From contig NZ_JACNMJ010000010.1 of the NCBI RefSeq assembly GCF_014526325.1, positions 1 to 58,935 on the forward strand: a stretch of 58,935 nt of DNA, read 5' to 3'. How positions within the stretch are numbered: position 1 is the stretch's first letter; each line of letters opens with the position of its first letter. The position numbers and the translations under genes were made by a program. The notes beneath the pieces were generated by a model. The model worked only from the letters and a program-made list of their open reading frames with translations, did no database searches and was not told where the DNA came from. The stretch is from Psychroserpens algicola (GTDB lineage Bacteria > Bacteroidota > Bacteroidia > Flavobacteriales > Flavobacteriaceae). Below are positions 37,465 through 46,906 of the stretch, piece after piece.

Positions 37465-38418
37465 TTAGAATAAGCTTTTGATGATTTGATCGTCTGTAAT
37501 GCCTTCGGCTTCAGCTTTGTAGTTTTTGATAATTCTATGACGTAGAATACCAGATGCCACAGCCTGAATATTTTCAATATCCGGAGAAAATTTGCCGTTT
37601 ATTGCAGCATGAGTTTTTGCCGCTAAAATTAAGTTTTGAGAAGCTCTTGGTCCTGCTCCCCAATCTACAAATTCGGAAACTAACTCTGAAGCTGTTGATG
37701 CTTTCGGTCTGGTTTTACTCACCATCGTTACGGCATACTCTATCACATTATCTGCAACAGGAATACGTCGAATCACATTTTGAAAATCGATAATTTCTTG
37801 AGCTGAAAACAAAGCATTTACAGTCTGCTGAACATCTGTAGTTGTCGATTTCACCACTTGAACTTCTTCAGCGAACGACGGATATTCTAAATTAATAGCA
37901 AACATAAAACGGTCTAATTGCGCTTCAGGTAACGGATAGGTTCCTTCTTGCTCAATTGGGTTTTGCGTTGCCAATACAAAATAGGGTAAACTTAATTTAT
38001 AATGATGTCCTGAAACAGTTACAGCACGCTCTTGCATTGCCTCTAATAAAGCGGCTTGCGTTTTTGGTGGTGTACGGTTAATTTCATCTGCAAGAATGAT
38101 ATTTGCAAAAATAGGTCCCTTTATAAATTTGAATTGTCGGTTTTCATCTAAAATCTCACTACCTAAAATATCGCTAGGCATTAAATCTGGTGTAAATTGA
38201 ATACGCTTAAAATCTAATCCTAAGGCTTGAGCAATCGTATTTACCATTAAGGTTTTTGCCAAACCAGGAACTCCAATGAGTAAGGAATGACCTCCAGAAA
38301 ATATCGAAATAAGAATTTGATTTACAACCTCATCCTGACCAACGATAACTTTGGCAATTTCGGTTTTTAGGGCATTATACTTTTTTACAAACTGTTCTAT
38401 TGCAGCGACATCAGACAT
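37465..38418 (-). CDS. MoxR-family AAA+ ATPase
   Basis: 317 residues with Walker A around GVPGLAKT (near 59), Walker B IILADEINR (near 113), the RIQFTPDLMPSDILG signature and the TQNPIEQEGTYPLPEAQLDRF sensor region (given as TQNPIEQEG and LPEAQLDRF). MoxR ATPases act as chaperones that activate partner proteins, often von Willebrand-domain proteins. It starts 1 bp after the parvulin gene, so it is the last gene of the folding-factor operon. Confidence 0.93.
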   Translation of the reverse strand: MSDVAAIEQFVKKYNALKTEIAKVIVGQDEVVNQILISIFSGGHSLLIGVPGLAKTLMVNTIAQALGLDFKRIQFTPDLMPSDILGSEILDENRQFKFIKGPIFANIILADEINRTPPKTQAALLEAMQERAVTVSGHHYKLSLPYFVLATQNPIEQEGTYPLPEAQLDRFMFAINLEYPSFAEEVQVVKSTTTDVQQTVNALFSAQEIIDFQNVIRRIPVADNVIEYAVTMVSKTRPKASTASELVSEFVDWGAGPRASQNLILAAKTHAAINGKFSPDIENIQAVASGILRHRIIKNYKAEAEGITDDQIIKSLF

Positions 38419-38419
38419 A

Positions 38420-39880
38420 TTATTTCTTTTCTGTTTTTAACCAGTTACTATTAAAATCACATCCTTTATAATCGTCATTGATTTTAACATAGGTATCATA
38501 TATTTTTTCTTCTTGCCATTTTTTGATTTCTTCAAATTGTTTTTCCTGTAAAGCCAGGTTTTTAATTTTTAGATAATCACGTGCAAAATCAGCTTGATGT
38601 TCATCGATTCTATCAGTAACGGTTAGGATTTTAAATTTCACCGGATTAATTCTATCCTGATCTTCGAGTACAAGACTTATTTCATCATCCTTCAAATCCT
38701 GAATTTGTCCGTAAAGTTCTGGATCCATTTTTGTCAATTCCATACTAGAATCTTGAGTATATGGATTTATCAGTTGTCCGCCTTCATATTTAGTTTCTTC
38801 TTCGTCACTAAATTCACGAGCAGCATCAGCAAAGGTTAAATCACCAGCAACAATTTGCTCTCTAACCTTAGTGATTTTTTCTTTTGCAGCCTGAATAGAT
38901 GCTTCGGTAATTTCAGGACGCAATAAGATATGTCTGACATCATATTCTTGTCCTCTGATTTTTTCAAGTAAGATGATATGGTATCCGAAATCGGTTTCAA
39001 AAGGCTCTGAAATTTCGCCTTCCTGAAGTGAGAATGCCACATCGCGAAACTCCTTAACCATTTGAGGACGCTTTCTGTTTAAGGTGTACATTCCTCCTTT
39101 ACTTCGCGCTGCTTTATCATCAGAATAAAATACAGCTTTAGTCGTAAAACTTGCTCCATTTTCAATAACGTCTGCTTTAAATTCTTTTAACCTGTCAATA
39201 ACAGCTTGTTTTGATGCTTCAGTAATTTCAGGAATAACTACAATTTGAGCGACTTTAAGTTCGGTTCCAAACTCTGGTAATGAATCTTTTGGGATACTAT
39301 TATAATACTCTCTAACTTCTTCTGGAGTTACCTCAACATCTTCAATAATTTTACGTTGCATGTCGGCAGCTAGTTTGGCATTTTTATTAATTTCAAACAT
39401 TTCTTCACGCAAACTCTGCTCTGTATCCTTTTTGTAGAACTCTAACAACTGCTGCATAGAACCACCTTTTTGTTCTAAGAATGCATTTATTTGCTGTTCA
39501 ATATTTGAGCGAATTTCTAATTCGTTAACTGTGATACTATCCTGAATTGCGTGGTGTGCATATAATTTATCTTCCAGCAACTTTCCAAATAACTCACATC
39601 TGGTAATACTTGCAATAGATACACCTCTTGCCTGAAGCTGAATATATTCTTTATCTATATCAGAATCTAAAACCACAAAATCACCAACTACTGCCGAAAC
39701 ACCATCAACTTTTTTTCGACCTGTAGTAGTTTGGGTAGAATCCAATTGTTTTTTAGACGTATCTACGACATCTTCAATAATTTCTTGAGCAGAAGATAAA
39801 TTCACTGCTAACACACACAATACTAGTGTCGCAAATGTCGATTTAATTGTAGATTTCAAATTGTTTGTTTTTAATTGCAT
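38420..39880 (-). CDS. SurA-like periplasmic chaperone with two parvulin domains
   Basis: Folds outer-membrane proteins in transit through the periplasm. It has 486 residues from the ATG at 39880; an in-frame ATG at 39901 would add seven. It has a signal peptide ending near LSSAQ, an N-terminal SurA-type helical domain, then two parvulin domains (about 215-315, containing SKGGMYTLNRKRP, and about 315-410, containing VRHILLRPEI and YEGGQLINPY). The start overlaps the preceding lipoprotein gene by 38 bp. Confidence 0.88.
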   Translation of the reverse strand: MQLKTNNLKSTIKSTFATLVLCVLAVNLSSAQEIIEDVVDTSKKQLDSTQTTTGRKKVDGVSAVVGDFVVLDSDIDKEYIQLQARGVSIASITRCELFGKLLEDKLYAHHAIQDSITVNELEIRSNIEQQINAFLEQKGGSMQQLLEFYKKDTEQSLREEMFEINKNAKLAADMQRKIIEDVEVTPEEVREYYNSIPKDSLPEFGTELKVAQIVVIPEITEASKQAVIDRLKEFKADVIENGASFTTKAVFYSDDKAARSKGGMYTLNRKRPQMVKEFRDVAFSLQEGEISEPFETDFGYHIILLEKIRGQEYDVRHILLRPEITEASIQAAKEKITKVREQIVAGDLTFADAAREFSDEEETKYEGGQLINPYTQDSSMELTKMDPELYGQIQDLKDDEISLVLEDQDRINPVKFKILTVTDRIDEHQADFARDYLKIKNLALQEKQFEEIKKWQEEKIYDTYVKINDDYKGCDFNSNWLKTEKK

Positions 39881-40694
39881 CTTTGGTAATATCTTTTTCA
39901 AGTTGTTTAATCAACTCTAATTTTCTTTTATTAATTACAATCTGTTTAATTGTAGGCATTACGTACTCTAAAGGCGCTAAATCGTTTTGAGACAGCACGT
40001 CTTTTATTTGCATCAAATATAGGTCTAATGAATCTTTGAGTTGTACAAAATTAGATTTTTTTAACAGTTCTTTTTTGTTTTCAGAATTGAGCACACTAAT
40101 TTTTTCAGTGATTTGCGAAGCTTTGACCCAAATAGAATCATTTAGTGAATAGGTTTTAAACTGAACTGAAATAGAATCTAAATAGCGTTTATCGTCCGCA
40201 TCAAAGCGTTTAAATCGTGTCCTTATTTCGTCTTCGTTTATAGCGTTTTGAGGAATTGTTATGTATCTAAATTTTACCAATTCTTCATTGAGTTTGAAGG
40301 ATTCCTGATTGGCTTCATAGACTTTTTTAGCTTGAGCCTCATCCATAACTGTATCAATACTTTTATTAACCAATGCTTCTAGATATGCTTTGGTATACAG
40401 GTCATTTTTGTATTGATCTACAAGCTTATTAAAATCGGTTTGTTTGCTTTCGGGTAAATTTCGCTCTGCACCATCCAACAAAAGCTGTTGTGTTGCCCAT
40501 CGGTTAATAAAACTCGTTACTATTTGAGTGCTGTCTTGAGCAGGAGCGCCTTCGATTACCAGACCTTCAATATCATCTTCATACAAGTAAACGTCACCAA
40601 CTCTGGCCACAGGAATTCGATCATCTGACTCTTTAAAAAAATCACATGATGCTAAACAAAACAGACTAATAATAACAACCGAAAGCTTTTTCAA
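39843..40694 (-). CDS. SurA-N-like lipoprotein without parvulin domain
   Basis: 283 residues: a lipoprotein signal (IISLFCLASC), an N-terminal segment (PVARVGDVYLYEDDIEGL) like the start of SurA/PrsA chaperone domains, and long charged helices. No intact parvulin domain is seen (no conserved HILV or GG-x-L motif). It is probably a folding chaperone tethered to a membrane. It sits between two parvulin genes with 4 bp and overlapping junctions. Confidence 0.75.
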   Translation of the reverse strand: MKKLSVVIISLFCLASCDFFKESDDRIPVARVGDVYLYEDDIEGLVIEGAPAQDSTQIVTSFINRWATQQLLLDGAERNLPESKQTDFNKLVDQYKNDLYTKAYLEALVNKSIDTVMDEAQAKKVYEANQESFKLNEELVKFRYITIPQNAINEDEIRTRFKRFDADDKRYLDSISVQFKTYSLNDSIWVKASQITEKISVLNSENKKELLKKSNFVQLKDSLDLYLMQIKDVLSQNDLAPLEYVMPTIKQIVINKRKLELIKQLEKDITKDAIKNKQFEIYN

Positions 40695-40698
40695 TAGT

Positions 40699-42648
40699 TT
40701 AATTTAAGATTTGTTTTTTTACACGTTTTAATACTGAATCGTTAATTTTAACTTTAAAACGTTCATGTAAGGATTTAACCCAGTTTTCTTCGATGTGGTT
40801 TTGGTAATCGCTTACAACTTTTCCTCTGGATTCCTCTAAGGTTTTCTGTCCGGCAGGCAACACAGCATTGACTATAATAACATGAAAAGCATCATTGTGT
40901 TTGTAGATTTCAGAAACGCCTTCTTTAAACTGGAAATTTTCGGGTAGTGCACGATGGCCTTTTTCAAATACATCTGATGTAGAAATGACCTTTAAATCGT
41001 CTTTTGTATTCATATCTGATAAGATATCTTCTTCGGAAACACCTTTAGACAATTCATTTTTCACTTTTTCAATCACAGCATGAGATGCCGAGGACATGAT
41101 GACAGCCTCAACGCGATCATCCCAAAGGTAATCAGACTTATGAGCATTGTAGTACTCCTCTAACCCAACAGAATCCTTAGAAGCAGCATTCCATACTTCT
41201 TTTTCCATAAGATCAAATAACAACAATCCATCTCTATATTCTTTTAATACAAAAGCAAAATCTTCATTTTCAAACTCCAGATTATCTTCTCTGAATTTTA
41301 AAACTTCATTCTCTAAAAATGTTTTATATTCCGTGTCTATAATAGTGTTCAACTCCACTTTTCTATTATAATATTGCCGTTGGGATTTAAGAAGGTGGTT
41401 AGCAAAATCCTGATACACAACATCTTTTCGTCCGTCGATAGTAATGAGAGGTTGTTTTGCATTCATATCTTCAGGAGCTTTCCAGGCCTGATTTAAATAG
41501 GCCTCAGTTATAATTGTTTTAAAGTAATCTAAACCTTCTGAATGTTGTTTTACATTATATTTGGTCATTAACTTTTTTACCATCGCTGAGTTAATCAACT
41601 TAGATCTCGAGTCGCGTTTTACTCGGTTTTCGAGTTCTGCTTTAACATCTTCAAAAGGCTGAATTCCTTTTTTACGAATCAATTTAACAATGTGCCATCC
41701 ATAATCGGTTTCAAACGGTGTAGACACATCGCCTGGTTGCTCTAATGAAAACGCCACATCTTCAAAGGCTTTAGAACCTAATTGTCCGCCTACAAATGGT
41801 GATAAAGTTCCGCCTTTATTTGCTGAGCTTTTATCATCTGAAAACTGCTTAGCTAAGGCCTCAAATGTTTCCCCTTGTTCAAGCTTTTTATAAATTTGAC
41901 GAACACGCGTTTCAGGAACAACTGTACTATCCTTTTGTTTATTAGACACCATAATATGCGCTACAGTGACTTCACCTAAGGCTTGTCGTTTATCAAATAC
42001 TTTTAAGATATGATATCCAAAACGGGTTCTAAATGGCATTGACACCTCTCCTACTGGAGTATTGAAAGCTACGGACTCAAAAGGATAGACCATTTTAAAA
42101 CCTCCAAAATATCCTAAGTCTTCAGCAAAAATTGTTTTTCCGTTATGTACAGACTTTTGAACATTGGCATAACCTTCATTAATGACTCGATCTCTCAATT
42201 GTAATAATTGGTTATAAACAGCAAGAGTATCAGTTTCAGATTCATCAATACGAACTAAAATATGAGATACTTTAACATCATTAGTGGTGCGTTCATAAGC
42301 TTCTTCAACTAAGGCATCTGTAACTTTGTTATCAGACATGTAGTTTTTGGTCAGCTGCTTTTTATAATTATTAAACTCTCTGATGTACTTCGCATCTTTG
42401 TCAAGTTCTAATCGTCTCGCTTCTTTAACTTTAAGCTGGTAGCTTACAAAAAGCTCTAAATAGGCATCGATATCCTTTTGAGACTCATCTTTAACTAAGT
42501 CCAAGTTTTTATTATAAACTCTAATAAAATCGGTTGCTTTAACAGGCGTGTCATCTACTGTAAACAGTACATCATCCTTTTTTACCTGTGAGTGAGACAT
42601 CAAAGCAAAGCAAAGAAAAACTGTGGTTATTATTAATTTCATCTGCAT
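40699..42648 (-). CDS. Large periplasmic peptidyl-prolyl isomerase with two parvulin domains
   Basis: 649 residues: signal peptide (ITTVFLCFALMSHSQ), helical chaperone region, parvulin 1 (about 120-225: VSHILVRIDE, DLGYFGGFKMVYPFE), parvulin 2 (about 225-330: TVAHIMVSNK, NKGGTLSPFVGGQL), then a long C-terminal helical half. The ATG at 42642 would also work (the protein starts MQMKLI). First gene of the operon with the lipoprotein, SurA-like and MoxR genes. Confidence 0.87.
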   Translation of the reverse strand: MQMKLIITTVFLCFALMSHSQVKKDDVLFTVDDTPVKATDFIRVYNKNLDLVKDESQKDIDAYLELFVSYQLKVKEARRLELDKDAKYIREFNNYKKQLTKNYMSDNKVTDALVEEAYERTTNDVKVSHILVRIDESETDTLAVYNQLLQLRDRVINEGYANVQKSVHNGKTIFAEDLGYFGGFKMVYPFESVAFNTPVGEVSMPFRTRFGYHILKVFDKRQALGEVTVAHIMVSNKQKDSTVVPETRVRQIYKKLEQGETFEALAKQFSDDKSSANKGGTLSPFVGGQLGSKAFEDVAFSLEQPGDVSTPFETDYGWHIVKLIRKKGIQPFEDVKAELENRVKRDSRSKLINSAMVKKLMTKYNVKQHSEGLDYFKTIITEAYLNQAWKAPEDMNAKQPLITIDGRKDVVYQDFANHLLKSQRQYYNRKVELNTIIDTEYKTFLENEVLKFREDNLEFENEDFAFVLKEYRDGLLLFDLMEKEVWNAASKDSVGLEEYYNAHKSDYLWDDRVEAVIMSSASHAVIEKVKNELSKGVSEEDILSDMNTKDDLKVISTSDVFEKGHRALPENFQFKEGVSEIYKHNDAFHVIIVNAVLPAGQKTLEESRGKVVSDYQNHIEENWVKSLHERFKVKINDSVLKRVKKQILN

Positions 42649-42953
42649 TTATTTATTCTTTTTATGAGTTAAATACAACTATTAAAATCAAAAACATGTT
42701 TTTATAGTTATCTGTATTCTATAATTGAATTGACATGCTAATTTCAGCAAAAATAATACAATTCATATATAAAACAAGTGGCATGTTGCAAACGTATACG
42801 ATTTGGTTTTAGTATTGAAAATATATGGTCTAAAGATTTTAAAGTTCAAAGAAAATGACCACTCAACTAAAATTATTGCTATTAAACTTTTAATCGCTTT
42901 AATTCATAGGAATCTACTTATATTAGTGAAGAATTATCCCTCTAAAATTCAAA
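42649..42953. other. Divergent intergenic region (305 bp)
   Basis: It must hold the promoters of the folding-factor operon (minus) and the SRPBCC gene (plus). No convincing TTG/TAnnTTTG pair was found by eye; TATATTAG at about 42918 is a one-mismatch -7 candidate for the plus strand. No ORF longer than about 15 codons, RNA gene or repeat was seen. Confidence 0.4.
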
Positions 42954-43409
42954 ATGAAATATACTACAGAAATAAAGGTTAATGTTCCTTTAGATGAGTT
43001 CATAAAAAAGATGGACAATGTTGAAAACATGAAGCACTGGCAGCGCGGATTGGTTTCTGCCGAACACATATCGGGTGATCCTGGTGAATTAGGCGCAAAA
43101 ATGAAACTCAAATACAAGTTTGGGAATCGTAAAATGGAACTCATTGAAACCATTACCAAACGTAATTTTCCTCACGAATTCCATGCAAACTACACAACAA
43201 AAAGTATGCATAACGTACAAGAAAATTATTTTGAAAAAACCAGTGAAGGATTTACGAAATGGACTTCCAAAAGTGAATTTTTACCACTAAATTTGGTGAT
43301 GCGAATTTTACTTTTTATTATGCCAGGAACATTTAAAAAGCAATCCTTAAAATACATGCAGGATTTTAAAAACTTCGCCGAAAACGGAACCTCTGTAGCC
43401 AATGCGTAA
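42954..43409 (+). CDS. SRPBCC-superfamily (START-like) protein
   Basis: 151 residues with no signal peptide. The N-terminal strand (MKYTTEIKVNVPLDEFIKKM) followed by WQRGLVSAEHISGDPGELG and the long C-terminal helix (KKQSLKYMQDFKNFAE) fit a polyketide-cyclase/START-like helix-grip fold that binds small hydrophobic ligands. It overlaps the next gene by 8 bp. Confidence 0.8.
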   Translation: MKYTTEIKVNVPLDEFIKKMDNVENMKHWQRGLVSAEHISGDPGELGAKMKLKYKFGNRKMELIETITKRNFPHEFHANYTTKSMHNVQENYFEKTSEGFTKWTSKSEFLPLNLVMRILLFIMPGTFKKQSLKYMQDFKNFAENGTSVANA

Positions 43410-43638
43410 ACTTAAACTTATTTGGGACTTTCGTGGTCCTGATGCCCTAAAGATTGCTGAACATCACGAAAAGCACCTCAAGGAATATATCACTATTCAA
43501 AATACCCAACTTAATATTACAGGATTTGAGCTCATCAATGAGGCTCATAGCATTGCATTTATGGTTGTAACAGATGATGAAATGAAACCGATTAGAGATG
43601 CACTAAAACCGCATAGAGGGCAATTATATTCTGAATAA
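43402..43638 (+). CDS. Small conserved-looking protein of unknown function
   Basis: 78 residues, soluble. It overlaps the SRPBCC gene by 8 bp (start ATG at 43402 within its last codons), suggesting translational coupling. It contains EHHEKHLKEY and resembles a ferredoxin-like fold by its alternating strand/helix pattern, but no family was recognised. Confidence 0.65.
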   Translation: MRKLKLIWDFRGPDALKIAEHHEKHLKEYITIQNTQLNITGFELINEAHSIAFMVVTDDEMKPIRDALKPHRGQLYSE

Positions 43639-43734
43639 TTTTACTTTTTTCTTAAAAACACAAGACGTAACTCAACATAAAATTCTATTTTACGTTGCAC
43701 TATTAAAATGACTAAAGACACTCAAATACACATT

Positions 43735-45588
43735 ATGAAAACACGCACACTATTATATGCCTTACTGGTATTAACCTTTAGCTGTAACGATGATAAAAAA
43801 GCAGAACCTACAACGCCGAAATACGTTGAAGAACTACATTCATACGCAAAACCTAATACCTCAGCAATCAAGCATTTAGACTTAGACATAGATGTTAATT
43901 TTGACAAGCAAATTATCGATGGTGTAGCGACGTATACTATTGAAAATAATAATGCTACGGAAATCGTATTAGACGCTAAGTTTTTAAACATTGCTTCTGT
44001 TGAAGCTGACGGACAAAACACCGAATTTGAGTTAGGCGCATTCGATGAACAATTAGGACAAGCTTTAACAATTAAAATTTCCGAAGACACAAAAACAGTG
44101 GCTGTTCATTATCAAACAACGTCTAAAACAGAAGCCTTACAATGGTTGAATCCGCAACAAACTGCAGACAAAACCCATCCGTTTTTATTCACCCAAGGTC
44201 AGGCCATTTTAACACGTAGCTGGATTCCAATTCAAGATAGTCCGCAAATTCGAATCACCTACAATGCTACTGTAAAAGTACCTTCAGAGTTGATGGCAGT
44301 TATGAGTGCTCAAAATCCGAAAGAAAAAACTGCAGATGGTGTTTATAAGTTCACTATGAATCAACCCATTTCACCATATTTAATGGCTTTAGCTGTAGGT
44401 GATTTAGAATATAAAGCGGTAAGTCACCGAACTGGAGTATATGCCGAAAAATCGATGATTGACAAAGCACATTCTGAATTTAGTGATATGGAAAAAATGG
44501 TCGTTGCAGCCGAAAATTTATACGGAGCTTACGACTGGGAGCAATTTGATGTGATTGTTTTACCGCCTAGTTTTCCGTTTGGAGGCATGGAAAATCCGCG
44601 TCTCACATTTGCGACTCCAACTGTTATTGCTGGAGACAAGAGTTTAACATCCTTAATTGCACATGAGTTAGCACATTCATGGTCTGGGAATCTTGTTACG
44701 AATGCGACCTGGAACGATTTCTGGCTTAATGAAGGGTTTACGGTTTATTTTGAAGTTAGAATTATGGAAGCTTTATACGGAAAAGATCGCGCCAATATGA
44801 TTGCGCTTATCGGACGACAAGATTTAGAAGAAGAAGTTGAAGGATTTAAGGATGAGCCTGAAATGACAAAATTAAAGCTCGATTTATCTAATAAAAATCC
44901 AGATGATGGTATGAATAGCATTGCCTACGATAAGGGCTATTTGTTTTTAAGAACCCTTGAAGAGACTGTTGGTCGCGAAAAATTTGATGCGTTCCTAAAA
45001 GGCTATTTTAAAACCAATGCTTTTTCAACAGTGACAACCGAAGGATTTATTGATTACCTCAACACGAATCTTTTAGAACCCAACAATGTTGATTTTAACG
45101 TTAACGAATGGGTTTACGAACCAGGTGTACCTGAAAATCAAGCTAAGATAGTTTCTGATAAATTTGACAATGCCGAACGTGTTTTAAATGAATTTATAGC
45201 GAATAAGGTTGTCGATGTTTCGAAAACTAAAGACTGGACGACACAAGAATGGGTGTATTTTATTAGAAATTTCCCTGAAACTATCACTACTGAAGATTTA
45301 GAACGTTTTGATAAGGCGTTTAATTTTACCAATTCGAGCAATACTCATATTGCAATGGTATGGTATGAGCAGGCTATTAATCATGATTATCATGGCAATA
45401 ACGTGGACCAAAATATTGAAGATTTTTTAATTCGTGTCGGTCGACGTTGGTATGTTTCGACTTTGTTTAAAGCCTATAAACGAAATGATAAGGTTGATGA
45501 AGCTTTAGCGATATATAAAAAATCCAGACCAAACTACCATTCGGTGACTGCAAATACCATTGATGAGATGTTAGGTTATAATGAGTAA
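43735..45588 (+). CDS. M1-family aminopeptidase, lipoprotein
   Basis: 617 residues from the ATG at 43735, which directly starts a lipoprotein signal (LLYALLVLTFSC); the ATG at 43708 would add nine residues. It is a zinc metallopeptidase with the exopeptidase motif GGMEN and the metal site HELAHSWSG-x-E (HELAH near 312, second Glu in NEGFTVYFE). The C-terminal helical domain resembles leukotriene-A4-hydrolase type. It trims peptides outside the cytoplasm. Confidence 0.93.
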   Translation: MKTRTLLYALLVLTFSCNDDKKAEPTTPKYVEELHSYAKPNTSAIKHLDLDIDVNFDKQIIDGVATYTIENNNATEIVLDAKFLNIASVEADGQNTEFELGAFDEQLGQALTIKISEDTKTVAVHYQTTSKTEALQWLNPQQTADKTHPFLFTQGQAILTRSWIPIQDSPQIRITYNATVKVPSELMAVMSAQNPKEKTADGVYKFTMNQPISPYLMALAVGDLEYKAVSHRTGVYAEKSMIDKAHSEFSDMEKMVVAAENLYGAYDWEQFDVIVLPPSFPFGGMENPRLTFATPTVIAGDKSLTSLIAHELAHSWSGNLVTNATWNDFWLNEGFTVYFEVRIMEALYGKDRANMIALIGRQDLEEEVEGFKDEPEMTKLKLDLSNKNPDDGMNSIAYDKGYLFLRTLEETVGREKFDAFLKGYFKTNAFSTVTTEGFIDYLNTNLLEPNNVDFNVNEWVYEPGVPENQAKIVSDKFDNAERVLNEFIANKVVDVSKTKDWTTQEWVYFIRNFPETITTEDLERFDKAFNFTNSSNTHIAMVWYEQAINHDYHGNNVDQNIEDFLIRVGRRWYVSTLFKAYKRNDKVDEALAIYKKSRPNYHSVTANTIDEMLGYNE

Positions 45589-45639
45589 ATTTAACTGATT
45601 TCAGCCCATTTCCGCAGTAATAATTAAGACTCACTTTAA

Positions 45640-45674
45640 TTGCATAAGTGTCGATTTTTTCCTATATTTATAGG
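45640..45674 (+). promoter_or_regulatory. Integrase promoter with palindrome over the -7 box
   Basis: TTG at 45640-45642, a 20 bp spacer and TATATTTA (45663-45670, last base off consensus). The -7 box lies inside a perfect inverted repeat CCTATA-TT-TATAGG (45661-45674), a possible operator for repression of the integrase. Confidence 0.5.
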
Positions 45675-45696
45675 TTAGAAATTTTTACCCTATCCT

Positions 45697-46860
45697 ATGA
45701 AAAATGCTGTTATTACACTGAAAACCAAATATTATAATAAAGCAGAACAGATTTTAATTTACTTTGATTTCAACTGGAAAATTATCGAATTAGCACGTAC
45801 AATTCCGAACAGAAAATGGAGTGCATCAATGTCTTGCTGGTATGTTAAACGTTCACCGGAAATTTTACAAACTATTCACAATACATTTCATGAATATACT
45901 ATTGATGATTTGGAAGTCAAGCAAACACCTTCTATAGTACTTGAACATGATACTTCGCAATTAACAAATACACAGCGCCAAATTTTAAATGGGTTTTATA
46001 GCTATTTAAAAGGGAAACGTTATAGTGATAGTACAATTAGCACCTATACCTTTTTGATAAGTGATTTTTTAGCGTATTATCATCAGGTATTAACTCCAGA
46101 ATTAACCAATCGACAAATAGAATTATATATTGAAGATGTTTATATAAAACGGAAATATTCGATAAGCAAGCAACGGCAATTTATAAGTGCCTTAAAGATT
46201 TTCAAAGTTTATTATCCTGAAGTTACATTTAGTGCAATAGATCTTATACGTCCTAACAGAGACCGTTATTTACCCACTGTTTTATCTAAAGAAGAAGTGA
46301 TTTATTTGATAAGAGTTACCAAAAACTTAAAACACAGAGCGGTTATAGCAATCATATATTCTTGCGGATTGCGGATTAGTGAATTAATTAATTTGGAGCT
46401 TAAGCATATTGATATTAACAGACGGCAAATCATAATTAAAAATTCAAAAGGACGTAAAGATCGTTACGTGATTATTGCTGAGAGCTTTTTGCCGTTGTTG
46501 CGAAACTATTTAGGCACCTATGCTCCTAGTTGTTATTTTGTTGAAGGTCGTAATCAACAAAGATACAGCGCAGAGAGCGTTCGTCAATTTTTAAGGCAAT
46601 CCTGTAGGTTAGCAAATATACACAAGCGTGTGACGCCTCACACTTTACGACATAGTTATGCAACACATTTATTAGAAAATGGTATTGACTTGAGGTATAT
46701 TCAGGAACTTTTAGGGCATTCGAAGCCAGAAACGACGATGATTTATACTCATGTCGCAAAAAAGGATTTATTGTATATTAAGAGTCCGTTAGACATTGCT
46801 GTTAAGCAGTTTATGTCAACCGCAAATGAAAAGCAAAAACTTGTCATATCCGGAAAATAG
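45697..46860 (+). CDS. Tyrosine recombinase of the cassette array (non-IntI integrase)
   Basis: 387 residues. It has an N-terminal arm domain (about 1-75, with RKWSASMSCWYVKR), a SAM-like core-binding domain (about 92-180) and a catalytic domain with all active residues: R226 (CGLRISEL), K251 (NSKGRKDR), H315 and R318 (TPHTLRHSYATHLL), H341 (LLGHS) and Y350 (TMIYTHV). The C-terminal segment IKSPLD is XerD-like. The insertion between the second beta region and HTLRH that defines integron IntI proteins is absent (only about 30 residues from YLGTY to LANIHK). It ends 37 bp before the first cassette junction and reads toward the array, so it is the probable cassette integrase. Confidence 0.9.
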   Translation: MKNAVITLKTKYYNKAEQILIYFDFNWKIIELARTIPNRKWSASMSCWYVKRSPEILQTIHNTFHEYTIDDLEVKQTPSIVLEHDTSQLTNTQRQILNGFYSYLKGKRYSDSTISTYTFLISDFLAYYHQVLTPELTNRQIELYIEDVYIKRKYSISKQRQFISALKIFKVYYPEVTFSAIDLIRPNRDRYLPTVLSKEEVIYLIRVTKNLKHRAVIAIIYSCGLRISELINLELKHIDINRRQIIIKNSKGRKDRYVIIAESFLPLLRNYLGTYAPSCYFVEGRNQQRYSAESVRQFLRQSCRLANIHKRVTPHTLRHSYATHLLENGIDLRYIQELLGHSKPETTMIYTHVAKKDLLYIKSPLDIAVKQFMSTANEKQKLVISGK

Positions 46861-46872
46861 CATCCAATTTTG

Positions 46873-46906
46873 GTTATATTTGTTTTGATATAACTAGTTA
46901 GCAACA
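46873..46906 (+). promoter_or_regulatory. Candidate attI site and cassette promoter
   Basis: Inverted repeat GTTATAT (46873-46879)/ATATAAC (46888-46894), then TA and GTTAGCAACA (from 46897), the left end of the first cassette; TAACTAGTTA (46891-46900) is a perfect palindrome over the junction. TATATTTG at 46875-46882 is a consensus -7 box facing the array and could transcribe the first cassettes. No good TTG lies at -33. By analogy with integrons this is the primary insertion site; not proven. Confidence 0.5.

Noticed and set aside
45697-46860. Housekeeping XerC/XerD
   Set aside because: The catalytic domain is Xer-like, but the protein is about 90 residues longer, with an extra N-terminal arm domain, and lies next to the cassette array.
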